From the NCBI GenBank assembly GCA_018907035.1, contig JACCIC010000094.1:1178001-1242000 (forward strand): a DNA stretch of 64,000 nucleotides, in the 5' to 3' direction. Position 1 is the stretch's first letter, and each line of letters opens with the position of its first letter. The position numbers were made by a program, and so were the translations under genes. A model generated the notes under the pieces. The model saw nothing but the letters and a program-made list of their open reading frames with translations. It had not been told where the DNA came from and searched no databases. Source of the DNA: Sycobia sp. Sy_11 (Eukaryota > Arthropoda > Insecta > Hymenoptera > Epichrysomallidae). Shown piece by piece: positions 28,640 to 42,621 of the stretch.

Positions 28640-30895
28640 CTCTTATCACCGATATGGGCTAAGTATATCACACTTTGTGGTGGCAAACTTCAGATTTCTC
28701 TCTATTGATCTGTACTCCTACATCCTTGAGACAGTGCATCGTGGCCTCTAATCCTTATAAGTGCGTTTCGAATGTGTTAACGTCTATGATTATATGGTAC
28801 ACAAATAAGATCGTGTTTTGAAAACTGGCAGTCGCTTTAGTTACGCCATAAAGTATTCCCGTATAATAGAATAATTGTTTTTTATGGCACGGCAAAGGCT
28901 GTTATTTTTTTTCTCACGTCATTCAATGAGATCAATGAGATCTCGTGATACACTTGACTGAGATATAGTTTCAATTGATATCGGGTGTTAAGAAGATTAG
29001 CTAGCAACATGTTCATATACACGTCTTTCATTTTAGTCCTTTGATTTACGGCTCGATAATTTGTTCACTCGTTCGAAACGATAAGATGCGGCATAAAACA
29101 AGGATTTATATTTCCGTCTCATTTTCATCGATTGGAATGATCTACCTTAAATTAATTACTTTACAAACGCTATTAATATAGTCTAATTTGAGATGTGGCA
29201 TCTTTGATACTTTTCGCTCAAACGAATAAAAATGACGTTCAACAAGTGCGCGATTCGCCAAAATTCATTATCCTTTCTTTAAAGGGAAGTAATTAAGCAA
29301 TCGCAGCTTGTATCCGATTTATCTGATCGTGTCGTTGTCTCTAAATGTTTTCCAATTTTATATTGCTCCTATGTAATAAGCTAATTATCTACAGTTCTTT
29401 GCATAATTCATTTTACCTTAAAGTGCCCAATCGAGCTTTGTTTTCTGCGAAATGGCGATGGATTCAAACGTCAGTGACTTTTGCCAGTGGTACGCTGAAG
29501 TTTTTCTATCGACGTATTCATTTAGCAATGAACTACATATATTCGGTAAAACAAGAAATTTGATTCTCTGTATGTAATTTGTAGATCACGACTAAATATC
29601 TCTCTGAATCGCATGTTAAACGCAGATCTCGACTTGATTCAATATTTCTTCAGGAATATTAATCTAAATATTTCGCAAGATTTTCTTTAATAAATTACAA
29701 CTGAGTACCGTTATCTAACACAAAGTATGCTTATAGTAATTGACCATATTTGCTTTTAAGGTCTATCGTAACTGTATACAATACTATAAGTGGTGAAATA
29801 GCCGTGCTATATATTTTACTAGTGAACACGTTAGATTTAGAAATCAAAACTTTTGTTTCAGAATTATTTGATTATTTTTATCGCTGCGTCAGATAGCCTC
29901 TCTTAATTCAGAATGCAATAAAGTATTGCGTTTTTGGTTGAATTTTTTGCATCCCCATCACATAACATTACGTGATTCCGTTTTAAGTAATTAAAAGACA
30001 GTTTGCTCGATTTGTTCATATGGAGACTTTCATTTTCCAGCCACCGCCTAAACGTTTCCCATGTAAAAATGTTATACGGTCCTTGACAGATTGCAGATGA
30101 GTCTGAATATTGCGCGACTGTAAATACTTGTTTTATACATTGATTTAATTTCGCCGATACACTAGCTTTATTTGCAAGGCCGATGTCAATTATTTCAAGT
30201 ACCTGATATCTCTTTTCAAGTAAACTAAATACTACTATTGTAGGCATTTCTGTACCTTTTATAGACTTTTCTGATTTCTGATATGTAACAGAATCGATTT
30301 ATGAATTAAGATTGGATCCTATGAAATAGTAGTTTGACCTAAGGATTCAAGCATGCGCAAGTGTATAATCACAGTAGCAATAAATTTACGTAAACTAGAT
30401 GAGCATTCTCTACTAATGACTCATAGATCCACTAAAACACGAATTTGCTTTTGTATTATAATACGTTTGTATTATAGTGGTCTCTTAAGGAATGCAGCGC
30501 TATCTCGTAATTTTCTTCCATAAGTTTTAATGAAACGATTGTATCTTCTGCTTCTGCCTTTAAACAATATTTTAAATAATATAACCTTTGAATATTACTT
30601 AATCCGTGATTTACTTATACCATCGCAATGAATTGATTATAAAATGATAATCATTTAGCAAAGGAAACCTTAAAGATCATGAACTCGATATAAGGTAAAC
30701 GAAGTTCTGAAGTTTCATTTTATCTAAAGTCGTTTCGAGTTGACTCTATTACATACTGCATTGGCGTAATTTTGATTTTAACCCATTCAATCTTATGCGC
30801 GACTTGTGACTTCGAAAAAAGATTCTTGAAAATTATCGTACTCGAGCGACGTTATTTGTACTATCGCGTCAATAAAATTCAATAACTTAAAAAAT
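28640..30895 (-). mobile_element. decayed LTR retrotransposon (BEL/Pao-like gag and protease, Ty3-like RT)
   Basis: Read on the minus strand with frame changes and many stops, this stretch shows retroelement blocks in gag-pol order. Gag: GLSNIQRLYYLKYCLKAEAE and EENYEIALHSLRDHYNTN (about 30612-30470), then SSLRKFIATVIIHLRMLESL in a shifted frame (about 30410-30330). A degraded zinc-knuckle region follows in a 114-codon open frame (30247-29903) with most cysteines lost. A protease-end-like QKTKLDW is near 29430 and HLETTTRSDKS near 29330. RT-like blocks: NPCFMPHLIVSNE, YRAVNQRTKMKDVY, YLSQVYHEISL, KKITAFAVP (29110-28880) and VGVQINREKSEVCHHKV (about 28725-28675). The YxDD catalytic box is collapsed (VYHIIID, about 28790-28810). 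The gag and protease resemble BEL/Pao elements, while the RT palm resembles Ty3/gypsy. It is inactive. No RNase H, integrase or paired LTRs were recognised. Confidence 0.75.
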
Positions 30896-30975
30896 TTATT
30901 AAAAATTTGCCAAATTTTTTATAAATTATCCTTAATTTTCGTGTTATTAACTTTTTATTAACTTTTATTAACAAA

Positions 30976-31903
30976 ATGTCGCAATCAGTGGCTGCTAAAC
31001 ATATGAGAACGTCGAAGGTATTTGTACAGATGTGGGTTTTTGCAATATAAAGTGGCTAAAAAGTTCGATGATTTACCAGAACGTGACTCGATAGACAAAG
31101 TGGGCAAAAAAGATGAAGAAAGAATAATGAATATATTTTCGGGGAATCCTGCTTTAACACTGCGACAAGAAAAAACAAAATTAATGGCAAAAGGTTTAGA
31201 TATATCCTACGAAAATATTCGAATTGATCTTTTTACTAGTGACCTGAAATGGCGCAACGCAGTGAAGAAGCCTTTGTTGACTGAAAAACATCTGACAAAG
31301 CGACTCGCTTGGGCGCATGAAAATATTGATAGAGATTTTGAAAATGTCATTTTTACTGATGAATGTTCTATATGGGCACGTTGTGTCGTCACGTGAGCCT
31401 GGTCAACTTCTACCAATAGGCTCGTTCAGCGGACCGTAAAACACGGAATAAAGGTACATCTTTGGGATTCGGCACTTTATACCTCATTATTGACAACCTA
31501 AATACCGAGAATAAATGCCGAAAAAATGATAAAAATCTATAAAAAGGCTTTACTGCTATCTGCCAAACGATGGTTCATCAGAAAAAATGAAGATTGTATT
31601 CTTCAGGAGGACAGCGATCCTAAATACCACAGCAAGCTTTGTACTGAGTGGAAAATTCAATCTGGTATCATTACATTGGATTGGCCGCCGCAGTCGTCCG
31701 ATGAAAACCCCATTGAAAATGTGTCGACATATATTAAACAGAAGCTTTGTGGAAGATGCACACATATTTCGAGGCAGTTGTCTTACCAAATTCGTCGGAT
31801 CTGAAGATCGTTGCCACTAGAATACGTCGTCAAATTAGTAGAAAGCATGCCTCGGGGATGCCAGGCAATTATCGATGCCGATGGTGACTGGACACATTAT
31901 TGA
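30976..31903 (+). pseudogene. Tc1-type DD34E transposase, frameshifted
   Basis: The sequence starts MSQSVAAKHMRTSKVFVQMW, then shifts frame near 31040. It continues in a 124-codon frame (31022-31396) with a helix-turn-helix-type N-terminal part and the first catalytic block FENVIFTDECSIW. A TGA and a further shift follow. The 31526-31804 frame holds QEDSDPKYHSKL and DWPPQSSDENPIENV, with 34 residues between the second Asp and the Glu, as in the Tc1 branch of Tc1/mariner. The last part returns in a third frame (LEYVVKLVESMP... to a TGA at 31901-31903). All three catalytic residues are still visible, but at least three frame breaks make it non-functional. No clear terminal inverted repeats were found. 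It lies head to head with the retroelement gag, as if inserted into its 5' part. Confidence 0.85.
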
Positions 31904-32035
31904 CCGAATTGCATCATCGTTTATAATGTGTACAATGTATATACAAATATGAAAGTTTCATCAAATAAATGTTTTTATAAATTAACAAGACCATACTCTT
32001 ACTTACAGACTGTATAGCCAAGGCCCATCCGAAAA

Positions 32036-32417
32036 TGTGGCACATTGAAATATGGGACAAGGGGAATTCTCGGTATTATCCCACTATTACTCATAAAACC
32101 CGAATTCTTGGAGGTGCAGTTTTAAACCTACCTCTACAACTATGTAGAATATCCATATGCAAAGTTAATCGCATGCACCTTTCAATGAAATAAATAAGAA
32201 GAGCTGCCCTGCGCGGCAAATGATTTATGAGTTTATTGCTTAGATGCCTGATGTGTTTTTATAAGTTTTAAGTTTCTTACAAGGGCTTGCAGAGATTTCA
32301 ATTTCGAGGACTGTAGTGAGTCTTGCGTTGTCCTTTCGTTTGAACAGACGTCTTTTCTTTCCTCGTTTGAAATAAAGTTCATATTAAAAGATTATTTCGT
32401 GTATCTTTATTTTAACA
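32036..32417. mobile_element. LTR-like segment (possible solo LTR)
   Basis: This 382-bp segment begins TGTGGCAC and ends TTTAACA. It has an AATAAA at 32371-32376 about 40 bases before its plus-strand end, like the R-U5 end of an LTR. There is no matching second copy in the window and no obvious target-site duplication. It may belong to the neighbouring retroelement or to another. Confidence 0.2.
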
Positions 32418-35400
32418 TTCCACCTACTATATTTAATAAAAATTCAATATAAAGTTTACAAAGTTTATTAAATAATAATAAATAATTGGAAATAAATGAT
32501 TGTTCTGTAAACATTTTACTTTCGTACCTGAAAAATGCTACAATATGATCGATGACATCCAGGTTTGTGCGTATAGAAAAAAGAGATTCCACTTGTAGAA
32601 GCTGAGGGAGTTTGAGGCCCAATTTCGTTAAATGCTCGGAATAATTTAGAATTAAAAATTGTACTTATTGTACCAAATTATACTCGGTATAACTGCCACA
32701 ATGTGAAGATTTACGACTGCCTATTTGCCTCTACCATAATTTAAAAATAATATTCAAGCGGCATAGAGAAACTTAATTTTTTATTTTATGTTATATTAGA
32801 GAGGTGAAAAGTTCGTAGTCTAACATAATAAAACACTTTTTTAAATAAAATTCGATTTTATTATTCAACGAGTCAAGTTACCTACGAGAGTGAGACGACA
32901 ATTATAACGATCATATAATTATATATATTCAGAATAAAACAACGCTAAACAAACATCTTATAAAAAATATAATATTGTTCAAAAGAACGAGCGCCTCTTA
33001 TATGATGTTGCGTATATTGTCTCACTTTCTCATTTTGGAACCATTTAGGTGCGTAATAAAAATCATATAAGCTTTGATCACAAAAGGTCTACTATATAGA
33101 CTATATCGATCTGATCTAATCATAAAAAACACGATATAAACATGTCTTTGATTTATCGATTAAATATCCCTCCACCGCGTATAGGCGATTCCAATAGGAA
33201 GCAGTGTAAAAGTGGCTGTGAAAAGCGAATCCGGCACTCGTTCCTTCCCTAGGAGTACGACTGGTATTACTTACAACTACTAGCTTCCCAGAACACGAAT
33301 AGTTGATCCCCTACTTTCGCTCGAGATTCTAAAAATGCCCGGAAAATAGTCGATCCCGTAGCTCGTGTTAGCCACCGCGCTTAAATACGCTACCAACTCT
33401 TAAACTCTGAACGTAATTTACCAGAGGTCTTGGCTGCATTTCGCCTTAATAAAAAACATTTCAACGACACATATTCCAAATATTTCAACCTTTTAAACTT
33501 TTTCTAGTCTCGAAGCTTAGAGATCACTATTTCCTCAGTATTCATCAATCATCTATCCCAATCGCATCGCCAATCACGGCTGTATAAAATTGAGTACTAT
33601 TATTATACTCTATTACTTACTCAGGTGTGAAGCAATGTGAGAATGAATTTTCTTTGCTATATAAATTGGATTGCTGCTGGAACTTTGTTGCGATGCAATG
33701 TTTTCATTCTAACTTGTAGATATGAAATAATCATTGCAGTGTTATAAAGATCTTGCATTCAACTCTGTTATTAAGATAGCATAGTATCTCCACTAGTACA
33801 CGATCCAATTTGTCGCGCGACACATAGGACGAGTTCAATATTTTGAAAGAAAATGAACGACCTTTTTATAGTACTATATGAAACGTTTTATATTTATTCA
33901 ATACAAGTGTTCAATTGTAGCTCTTTTTTTATTAATAAGAACTAAATTTATACACATATATCCCGATCGCCATGTTCGCATTTTAGCTCTGTCTCTACTA
34001 TTTTACGTAAGCAAAGCCTAAAACAGAGTACGTGGTAATTGTGTTCGGAACGGTTGCTGCCCATGTTAACTTTGCCAGTATTCTGTCACAATACTAAAAT
34101 TGGCCAATGCTGGATACCGTAAATTATCTAAAGTCCCCGGAATAAATAAAATATTATAATAGCATCCGAGCGAAATTAGAAATCCTTTGAAAGATAAATA
34201 AATAAAATAAGTGTATATAAAACCATTGAAAAGTAGGTAGGACGGTTGAAAAGTCATGATTACTTTCCAATAACTCGTATAAGAAGAATATCAATCGAGT
34301 CCGTTCTCTTAGTAGAAAATGTTACAAAACCACGAAACACTCGAGCAAGTTCTACAAATCACAATCGATATCATCAGAATCGCTGAGGACGTGATTAATA
34401 AAAAACCAATTTGTCTCAAAATGATTACCTGAGCGGCGCGTTTTCCAACAGCACTGCCGGCTGGTTAGGCCTGCACTATTCATGAAAATTTTTTTAAAGA
34501 TTCTACAGGGGATCGTCGTGGTGGAGAGTAAAATGGTCCCCGTGGTTAAATCTTATTTTTAAGATCATTTGAAGGCGAATTTTATTTTTTTGTTAATTGA
34601 AAGTCTAATTCGTTATGCTGGAAGTAAAAAAAAGAGTGAAATTAGATGTGTAGGCACGTATTCAGTCCAATAGCGATCAATTAGAGCTCAAATTTCGCTA
34701 TCATAGGATGTTATTGTAATCTAATGAAATTAGTAAAAATGGTAATGTTTATATCCTTAGTAAATTTTAATGAGGAATCTAATGGTGACTTTAATTCTCC
34801 ATTTGAAGACCATTGGAAGAAATTTTTTTTTTTAATACAAACTCTTTTATCTTGCAATTAGAAGAGCAAATATATTTGGCCTAATCACATGTGCAAACGT
34901 AAAATTTTCTGCTGAAACTAATATTTCGACTTAAAAAAAAAATTAGCATTTAAATTACCTTGAAATCAAGGTTCAAGCTCATTATTAGATGTATTGTTGA
35001 AAATTACCCAAAATATAGCGTTTATTTCTTCATCATTTCATCCTATATATATACTGTAAAGTCAAATATTAAATTTGGTATATTTATGAAAATAATAAAA
35101 CGCAAATTAGATTTTTCAAAAATATTTATTTACACAAATACATTTAATAAAATTCCTATTTTAACTTAATCAAAAATATTATAGGTTTTATATTGCTGAA
35201 ACATTGTAGCGATGCGTGAATGAACATACTTCTTGTGGAAAATATTACTTTACTTAATTACCTTTAAACTTTACATATGACCACTAATAGTATGAACACT
35301 TTGTAAAATATGATGGATTTTCTTCTGAATATTGTTTCCTGTACATTTATATATAAATATATATAAAAGAGACAATGTATGCTATCTCTTCATAAATTAT

Positions 35401-35588
35401 AAATCTAACCAAATAATATACAAACGTTTATCTGAATTACTTAGGACGAAATGTAGTTGGAGTAATAAAATCGTGCTGCATTACTTAGCAGTATAAATAA
35501 CAGTAAATCGGCTTTGAATTAAAACGCTTTTACTTTTAAAGATACATTATTACCTCAAAAATTACATCCCTATGACTGTTTCATGCAT

Positions 35589-35650
35589 AAAGTAGTTTAA
35601 AATATACATAACTCATATTATAAAGTAGTTTATAATATACATAACTCGAA
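35589..35650. repeat. short tandem duplication, about 33-bp unit
   Basis: AAAGTAGTTTAAAATATACA and ACTCATATTAT are followed by a second copy, AAAGTAGTTTATAATATACA and ACTCGAATTAA. It lies in the gene-free stretch between the transposons and HAPSTR1. Confidence 0.7.
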
Positions 35651-35832
35651 TTAATTAAAGTAATATTTTCAGTGCGTAGCGTTGCTGCAGCAAATGATTG
35701 CTTATTTTCTGTATGCTTTCTCATAAATAGAAGCATGTGTTACAGAAATTACTTTTTATTTTTATTTCGTACTTATCGATAATTTAACGCATGTTTTCCA
35801 GATTATATAGTTTTAAAGCTTTCCATTAAATT

Positions 35833-35838
<6 letters not shown>

Positions 35839-35864
<26 letters not shown>
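35839..35864. repeat. poly(A) run of about 26
   Basis: An uninterrupted A tract. It could be the tail of a decayed retroposon, but no retroposon body was recognised next to it. Confidence 0.8.
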
Positions 35865-35871
<7 letters not shown>

Positions 35872-38800
35872 AAAACGCAATTTGTATAGATGAACAATTA
35901 ACGTATATGACCAATATGTTAAAAAATATCTTGGGTTTTGGAAGCTCTGAAACAACCAAAATTCCACTTGACTTTTTCCTCGCATTGTTTTTTTTTTTTT
36001 TGTTTTTTGGCAAATAAAGGTGCGCTTTGTTTAACAGCGCGAGCGGAAACGATAAAAAAATAATGTTATATAATTTAACTTACAAGCTGTCGCGAAGACT
36101 TTCAGCAGTTTGGGCCGAAAATTTTTCTATCACTATCATTTTCCAGTTCTGAATCAACATACTTTTGCGTTACCTAAGCAATATAAAGGTAAAAATTATT
36201 GAAAAGAAAATTTCAAACTTGCCCCGTGGCGCTACCGCGAGTAAATTTATACGTGTCATAATTCTGATGGGTCGCATTTTGACAATGGCTCTTTCCTGTG
36301 TACACAAAAGTACAAAAGAAAAGATTATTTATAATTTTTAAAAATTCAGTCGCTCTTTTCAATAGGTGTAAATCCTAAATATGGCAACTTTGCTGCCTAA
36401 GTATATATATATCTACATAAAAAATACGTAGCAAGGTTTGGTTACAGAATAGTAAATTTGAAAAAGCGGTTAGTCCTGAAAGACAGGACGCACAGATTTT
36501 TTTGGTTTTCCATGTTCCAAATTAATGGGGGGAGGGGGGAGGGAAGGAGGGAGGGAGAGAGATAGAGTGAGAGAGAGTAAAATGTGATTGGTTTCAGAAG
36601 CGTTTTTCTTCTTTTTTTGATAATCGATCACCGCTCGATAAATATAATTAAAGCTATCGATATCTACTATAGTCTATAATAAATCTAATAGTTTAATAGT
36701 ATTTTCTAAAGTTATTTATTATTTGATATTACTAGTGTCTGCCGTAAACTATATTTACAAGTGAACAACAACTCTTGCTCGCTCCTTACGACCGCGCTCT
36801 CACTTCTCGAGAATAACAGAATAAACGGCAACTGATTAGAAATATTAGAATATTGTTCTAACGATCAATGCGTTACGTAAAGTCAGGTTTGAGGTATGAT
36901 TTTGTTTTGTTTGCTTCATGCACGTATCGTACTTATCTACTTAAAATAATTAAAATTATACAGAAAATATAGGCAAACACTATGATAGTTGCTCGGCCAC
37001 TGACTGTGATGATTTTGTGTTACGATTTTTAAATGTTTATACAATAAATGAATGGGCATACCGGTAACTTCCATCATTATCCTTTCTTTTTACAATTATA
37101 AACGTTATTTTTGCTGGTTTTTCTAGTATGAATCGTAAATAATAACGTTAACTCCGTTTATCAAAACTAAAGTCCATGCCAACTATTTCCTTTGTTTTCT
37201 TTTATACATAGTTTTTCGATTTAACGTACGAGATGCTTTAACGAGTCTAAGATACATTAAAATACTGCTGTTGAATCGTGATGAATTTAGATAAATATTA
37301 CTATTAGAAAATAAATTTTGTAATTTATAATTTTTTTTTAACATTAACAATTTTACAAAAGTATCAAAGAGTAAGTACAGTTTACAGTTACAAAAGTATG
37401 TCATGTCTTTAAATACATTTTCTTACAGTACAAATTGTAATTTTTTTATCGTTACAAATTATGTAAAACTAGAATTTTTATATCGCGTGGTTATAAGTTA
37501 ATTATTAATCACATTTGTAACACAAGTAATTCCAATAAGTTTTAAATCAATTAAAAACTGTAAACCGCAATTTTAACCAATTGCGTTTGTAAAATAACAA
37601 AAGGTTAACCTCTTTTTATAATAAAAAATATCTACTTTTTCCTTGCGCTATGTATTTCGTAATACACAATTTTTTACTCGATATTATTTTTTAATTTAAA
37701 AATTTTTCAACCAAAAGCAATCATTCTATTAATATAGTTTAGCAATATATTTCTTACGATTATGCATAAATAATCAAATATTAATATATCAAACATGTTT
37801 TGCTGATATTTAATTAATCGATTTTTCCAATTTATTAAAATTTTATGAAAAATAATTTTTTTTCTAATGATTTCTCCTTGTGTTGTTTCTATGATTATTT
37901 AATTTTTTCGCGAAATACTTGTACGAATATTTATTTTTGAATCTAGCTATTAGCGTGTGTATATGGGGAAAAACCGTTCGTCGTCAAATCTTGTCAGACT
38001 CGTAACATATTGTTCTGAAGTAAGAGTTTTGATTTTTTTCCTGTCTTAATCATTAATTGATCTCTATAAAACAATATATTAAGCATAAAACAATAATTAC
38101 GCATACTCAATAAAATCCGTTCGTTTATTTTTCCTTTGTTGAAGAAGCCAAAGGAACAAGCAAGGAAAACCATTGCTTTCTTCGCGGGGCATTGACGTTT
38201 CCAAGGCTTTTGCTACAAACGAAAAATAAAATTATTAATCCATTGACATCTCGATACATTTATGCTTTGTGTCAAAATAAAGACGTTAGTATCCGTCTAG
38301 ACTATCATTCTCTCTTCCACTCTCTTTTTCTCCGATTGCGTACTAAAGACCGTCGACTCGTTGTTAAATTATATTTATAATAACTTACATATCGACGAAA
38401 GGAAAATAAGTCCATACATCTCTTGTTTATCATGTACATAATTACATACTAGCTTTAATAAAAAATAATATCCATCATTGCGTCTTACAGTTATGTTATG
38501 ATCCAAAGTGATTATACTTTCTCCTATGGTTTAGGGCAATCAAATAGTTGCTAATAAATAATGCTGTAATGAACATTTTTGGTTTTCATCGAAGATAACT
38601 TTTTTTTTTGAAAACCATTAAAATGCATCTTTGAAGAACATGCAATATGAATCTATAAAATGAAAACAAAAATACAACAGACTTACAAAACCATATAAAG
38701 GTATATATTATGACCCATATAAAAGTACATGGGTTGCTCCTATTTACTTACTGACAAAAAAACTCAGTGGCGTCTTTTCTTTTCCACCCATCTCTTCAAT

Positions 38801-41800
38801 TCCTACGAAGATTGCACATATATGCGAGTCGGCGTAAGTAAAACAAAAAACTTTGCCTTTTACAACTTTCTTTCTGTCAACTATATTCTCGCGTTTTGCT
38901 CTTTACAATATTTAATTAATAATTCATAGTATAAATCTAAGGGTAAATTTATGTGTATTGAAATGTAAAGGTTCATGTTTAATATTAGATATATTAAAAG
39001 TTTTTCCGTAAGAATGTGCTTTGTAAACAGTAGGCAAAAATAACTACCATTCTTTCAGTCGACAACAGCGAAATTTTAAAGTAAATTCGAAACTATTTAA
39101 GTTAATAGGTAATAAAAAGAATTTATGTAATAAATTACTAAAATGTATTGCAGACTAAATTTTTAGTAAAAAAATTCAACTTTTTATTAAAATATAAACA
39201 ATGAAATATGTATAATTAAAATTGTTAAGTTCGCAAGCTCTTCTAAAACTATAAAATAATAGTAATAAACAATTTGTTAACCTAATGTGTAATCTATGGT
39301 ATGCTATACATTCAGCAGTTTACAACACATACTCTTAAATTTACCTAGCATACAGTAGCGAATTTACTATATTCATTTTTAGAAAGTTGTATAAAATTCC
39401 CATCTTTGACTATTTTTCTGTTTGAAATTATTATCATTTTTACATATTCTATCGCACTATAATTTTTACGTCATTTCTTGGCGTAACAGAAGTATATAAA
39501 AATGTTAACTGCACTTCTTCATAAAAATATGAACATAACAATTTGCTCTAAAGAAATAAGACATAACAATAAATAGGACAAGCAAGAGTAGTGATTCCCT
39601 ATTTTTTATTATTTTTCTTTCATGTTTAGTTTCAGTTCTTAATTAACCCTAAAAAATTCTTGCACGATTGCACTTGCATTCACCGTATAATTGTCGTGTT
39701 GTTATCACATCACGTACCGCGCAATACACAGAACGATTCGAGGTATAAAATAATTCAAAAATATTCCCAATTATATAATCATCACATTCATGCATGGTGC
39801 CTTACTTCGGTATACTATGACAGCCATTCTGTGTCAGTACAATTAACTTATTTCTAAAGAAATATTCATATGGCTCTTCAAAAAACGATTTTTTAACTTA
39901 AATTTTATACATGCACCTCACGTACAAATTTTTCATATGAATTACATGTAAAAAATAATATTTACAGTAATAAAACTAAATTACTTTATGAAATACATTT
40001 ATAATATTAATAATTTAAATAGTAATATAAAAAACATTTTAGTACATCTCATTAATTTATGAAAATTACGTAAGTTTTAAAAATCTTTTTTTTTTTAAAA
40101 CGGTAATATCACAATAAATTTTTTATTACCTTAAGAAAAATTTTAAATATTAAATAATAGCTTAAAAAATTCAATTAATTGCATATAGAAACGACTTTGA
40201 AAATAATGCTAATGTCTGTTTATAGTATTAAAATATTGATAGAATTTTAAAGTAAATATTACTTGATTCATTCCTAGATTAGGTACGTCAATGTTTATCA
40301 TAAATTATGCGAGCTTTCTAATAATATAAATTGTTCACATCTAGAAAACAATATAACATTTACTATAAAATCTGTCTACCTATCTGTACAAGCTTGAGGT
40401 GATCAAAAAACTGATAGTGAATAACTTGGTGGCAACGTGCCCAGACTCAATTAACCTACCTAATTGTGTTTACAGAGAATATGAGATCGACAGTATTCTC
40501 AGAAAGAACTAAATGGCATAGAAATATAATTTATTAGACAAGAAATACAAATGAATAATAGGCATTCAAGAAGATTTTAAGGAAGAATTAAAGAATTCAT
40601 CAGTCAATTTGCTATTATGTGCGCATTTTCAAGTCGAAAAAATAAATCGAGATCCAAATTGTGGATCACTGACTATTAAGTAAAGCACATACTACTTAAA
40701 ATAAATAAAAAAAAATCTGAGATGAATGGTAAGTATCGCAACATAAAAATATCTATGTTCTATACAATGAATGACAAGTTTCCCTTACAAAATATACAGG
40801 CAATCTAATTCAATACTTGCATTTGAAGTTCAGGTAACAATAGCCGTATATCCTAGCCAGATTGTATTCTGAACTCTATTCACATGATTTTCATTTTAAG
40901 ATTTTCACAAATAATATCCCGACAACAATGACATTATCTTGATCAATACGCTTACAATCAAGGGTCATATTACGATGAATACATCTCAAATATGAGTGGC
41001 TAGGAAACGGTTCTACTGTGAGGTCTGGCCATGTCTTAGCTCAAAGTCACACCAAATGGCTATTACAAATAGCAGAAATGATAGCGAAGAAGACAAATGA
41101 AATCAACAATATTTACTTATGATAACCTATTAAGCCAAAACCTAAGGGCATTGGTAAATAAGTATATCGAATAAAACGTTATTGTAGAAAAGAAATAAAA
41201 TTTTAATGATGACAGAAGAAAAATAAAAGATGAAGAAGCGAAATCTAACTAGGAATTGAGTTTGTATAGTATTTACTATGCACAAAAATCCACCCACAGG
41301 TCATACTATAAACCAAGTACATATAAAGCATTAAGATTTACACTGTACAATCCTTAAATAAAGGCAAAATAATATAAGCATAAGCAAAAAATCAGAACTT
41401 TTTAAGTAAATATTCATTTTTACATAAAACAGTCTACTTAAATTCTGAATTTTATAAGTTAATGTGTATATTAAATTTAACAGAATGGCTTGTCTTCGCA
41501 CTGCCAAAGTAAATCACATAAACTTACTCGCATTCAAGATATAAAATTTCTTGTATATGAAATTTTCACTTATAACACAATCAATCACTTATTCTTTTTG
41601 TTATCGGCACTTTGTATGGTATTTGAGCACATCCGAAACGACGCCCTTGCATTTCGTGCTTTTTGAGTAATTTTGCAACGAGAAGGAAAATATTATTCAT
41701 AATTCATTGTTTATAAAGAGTCAACTTAATAATGTTTGAAAATGTTCTTTGAGCACTGTTTGAATAACTTACACGAAGATTAAGCTATACTTAATATAAA

Positions 41801-42615
41801 TAAAGCATAAAAATATAAAATATACATCTTCGTGTAATCATCAAATTTAATAAACGTATAACAAACTTATCTCACTGTAGATGACAATCGTCACCAGATA
41901 ATTAACTGTATACGCGGGCACCTTTTGTTTTCTATAATTTATTTTTGCTTCTTTAATAACTCTAATCATTTCATATAGAAAAATAAAAAAATAATTAATT
42001 ATAAATTAATTTTTTTTTTAATATTCTGTTTCTTTTCTTAATTTACTATTAACGCAGTAAATTCTTTAAAATATTCATTAAATTTATTACAACTACAATA
42101 ATCAATGTAAATCTAGTTAATTTTTTAAATTTACAATCATTTCGAACACTTTCGAAATTTACCATAACATAACATCTTAAATTAATTTAATTCTTTCCTT
42201 ATGGCAAAATAATTAATTCCAGTGATAACTTAAAAACTTCATCCTAATTTGACAATAACAAAAGATGCCAAAATGTCCACTGAGCGCATATTTCTGAATT
42301 CGAAGATCCAGTTGAAGTTTCTTTGGTAGCTTTGTCGTTCCACGAACAGCGAAAAATCCGAGCAGTCAAAGTAACGCAGGAAATGCTGAAGCGACAAGCC
42401 GTCGATCGAACATGCTCTTTCTCTCTTTCTCCCACACATACAAAAACACACTTTCTTTTTGAGATTTTTCTTCGTCTTGTATGTAACTTCTTCGAGAGCG
42501 AACGCCGCAAAAAACTATATTAATATCATGATCATAACAGCTATTTGCCTGGAAAATATAGTATTGTGGGCTCTCGCACATAACACGAACAGTTTCATAG
42601 CGTATCCATTTATAG

Positions 42616-42621
42616 TTTATT
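42616..42621 (-). terminator. candidate poly(A) signal for HAPSTR1
   Basis: AATAAA on the minus strand sits about 90 bases after the stop. Vertebrate orthologues have long 3' UTRs, so a more distal site in the 37-42 kb stretch is equally possible. Confidence 0.3.
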
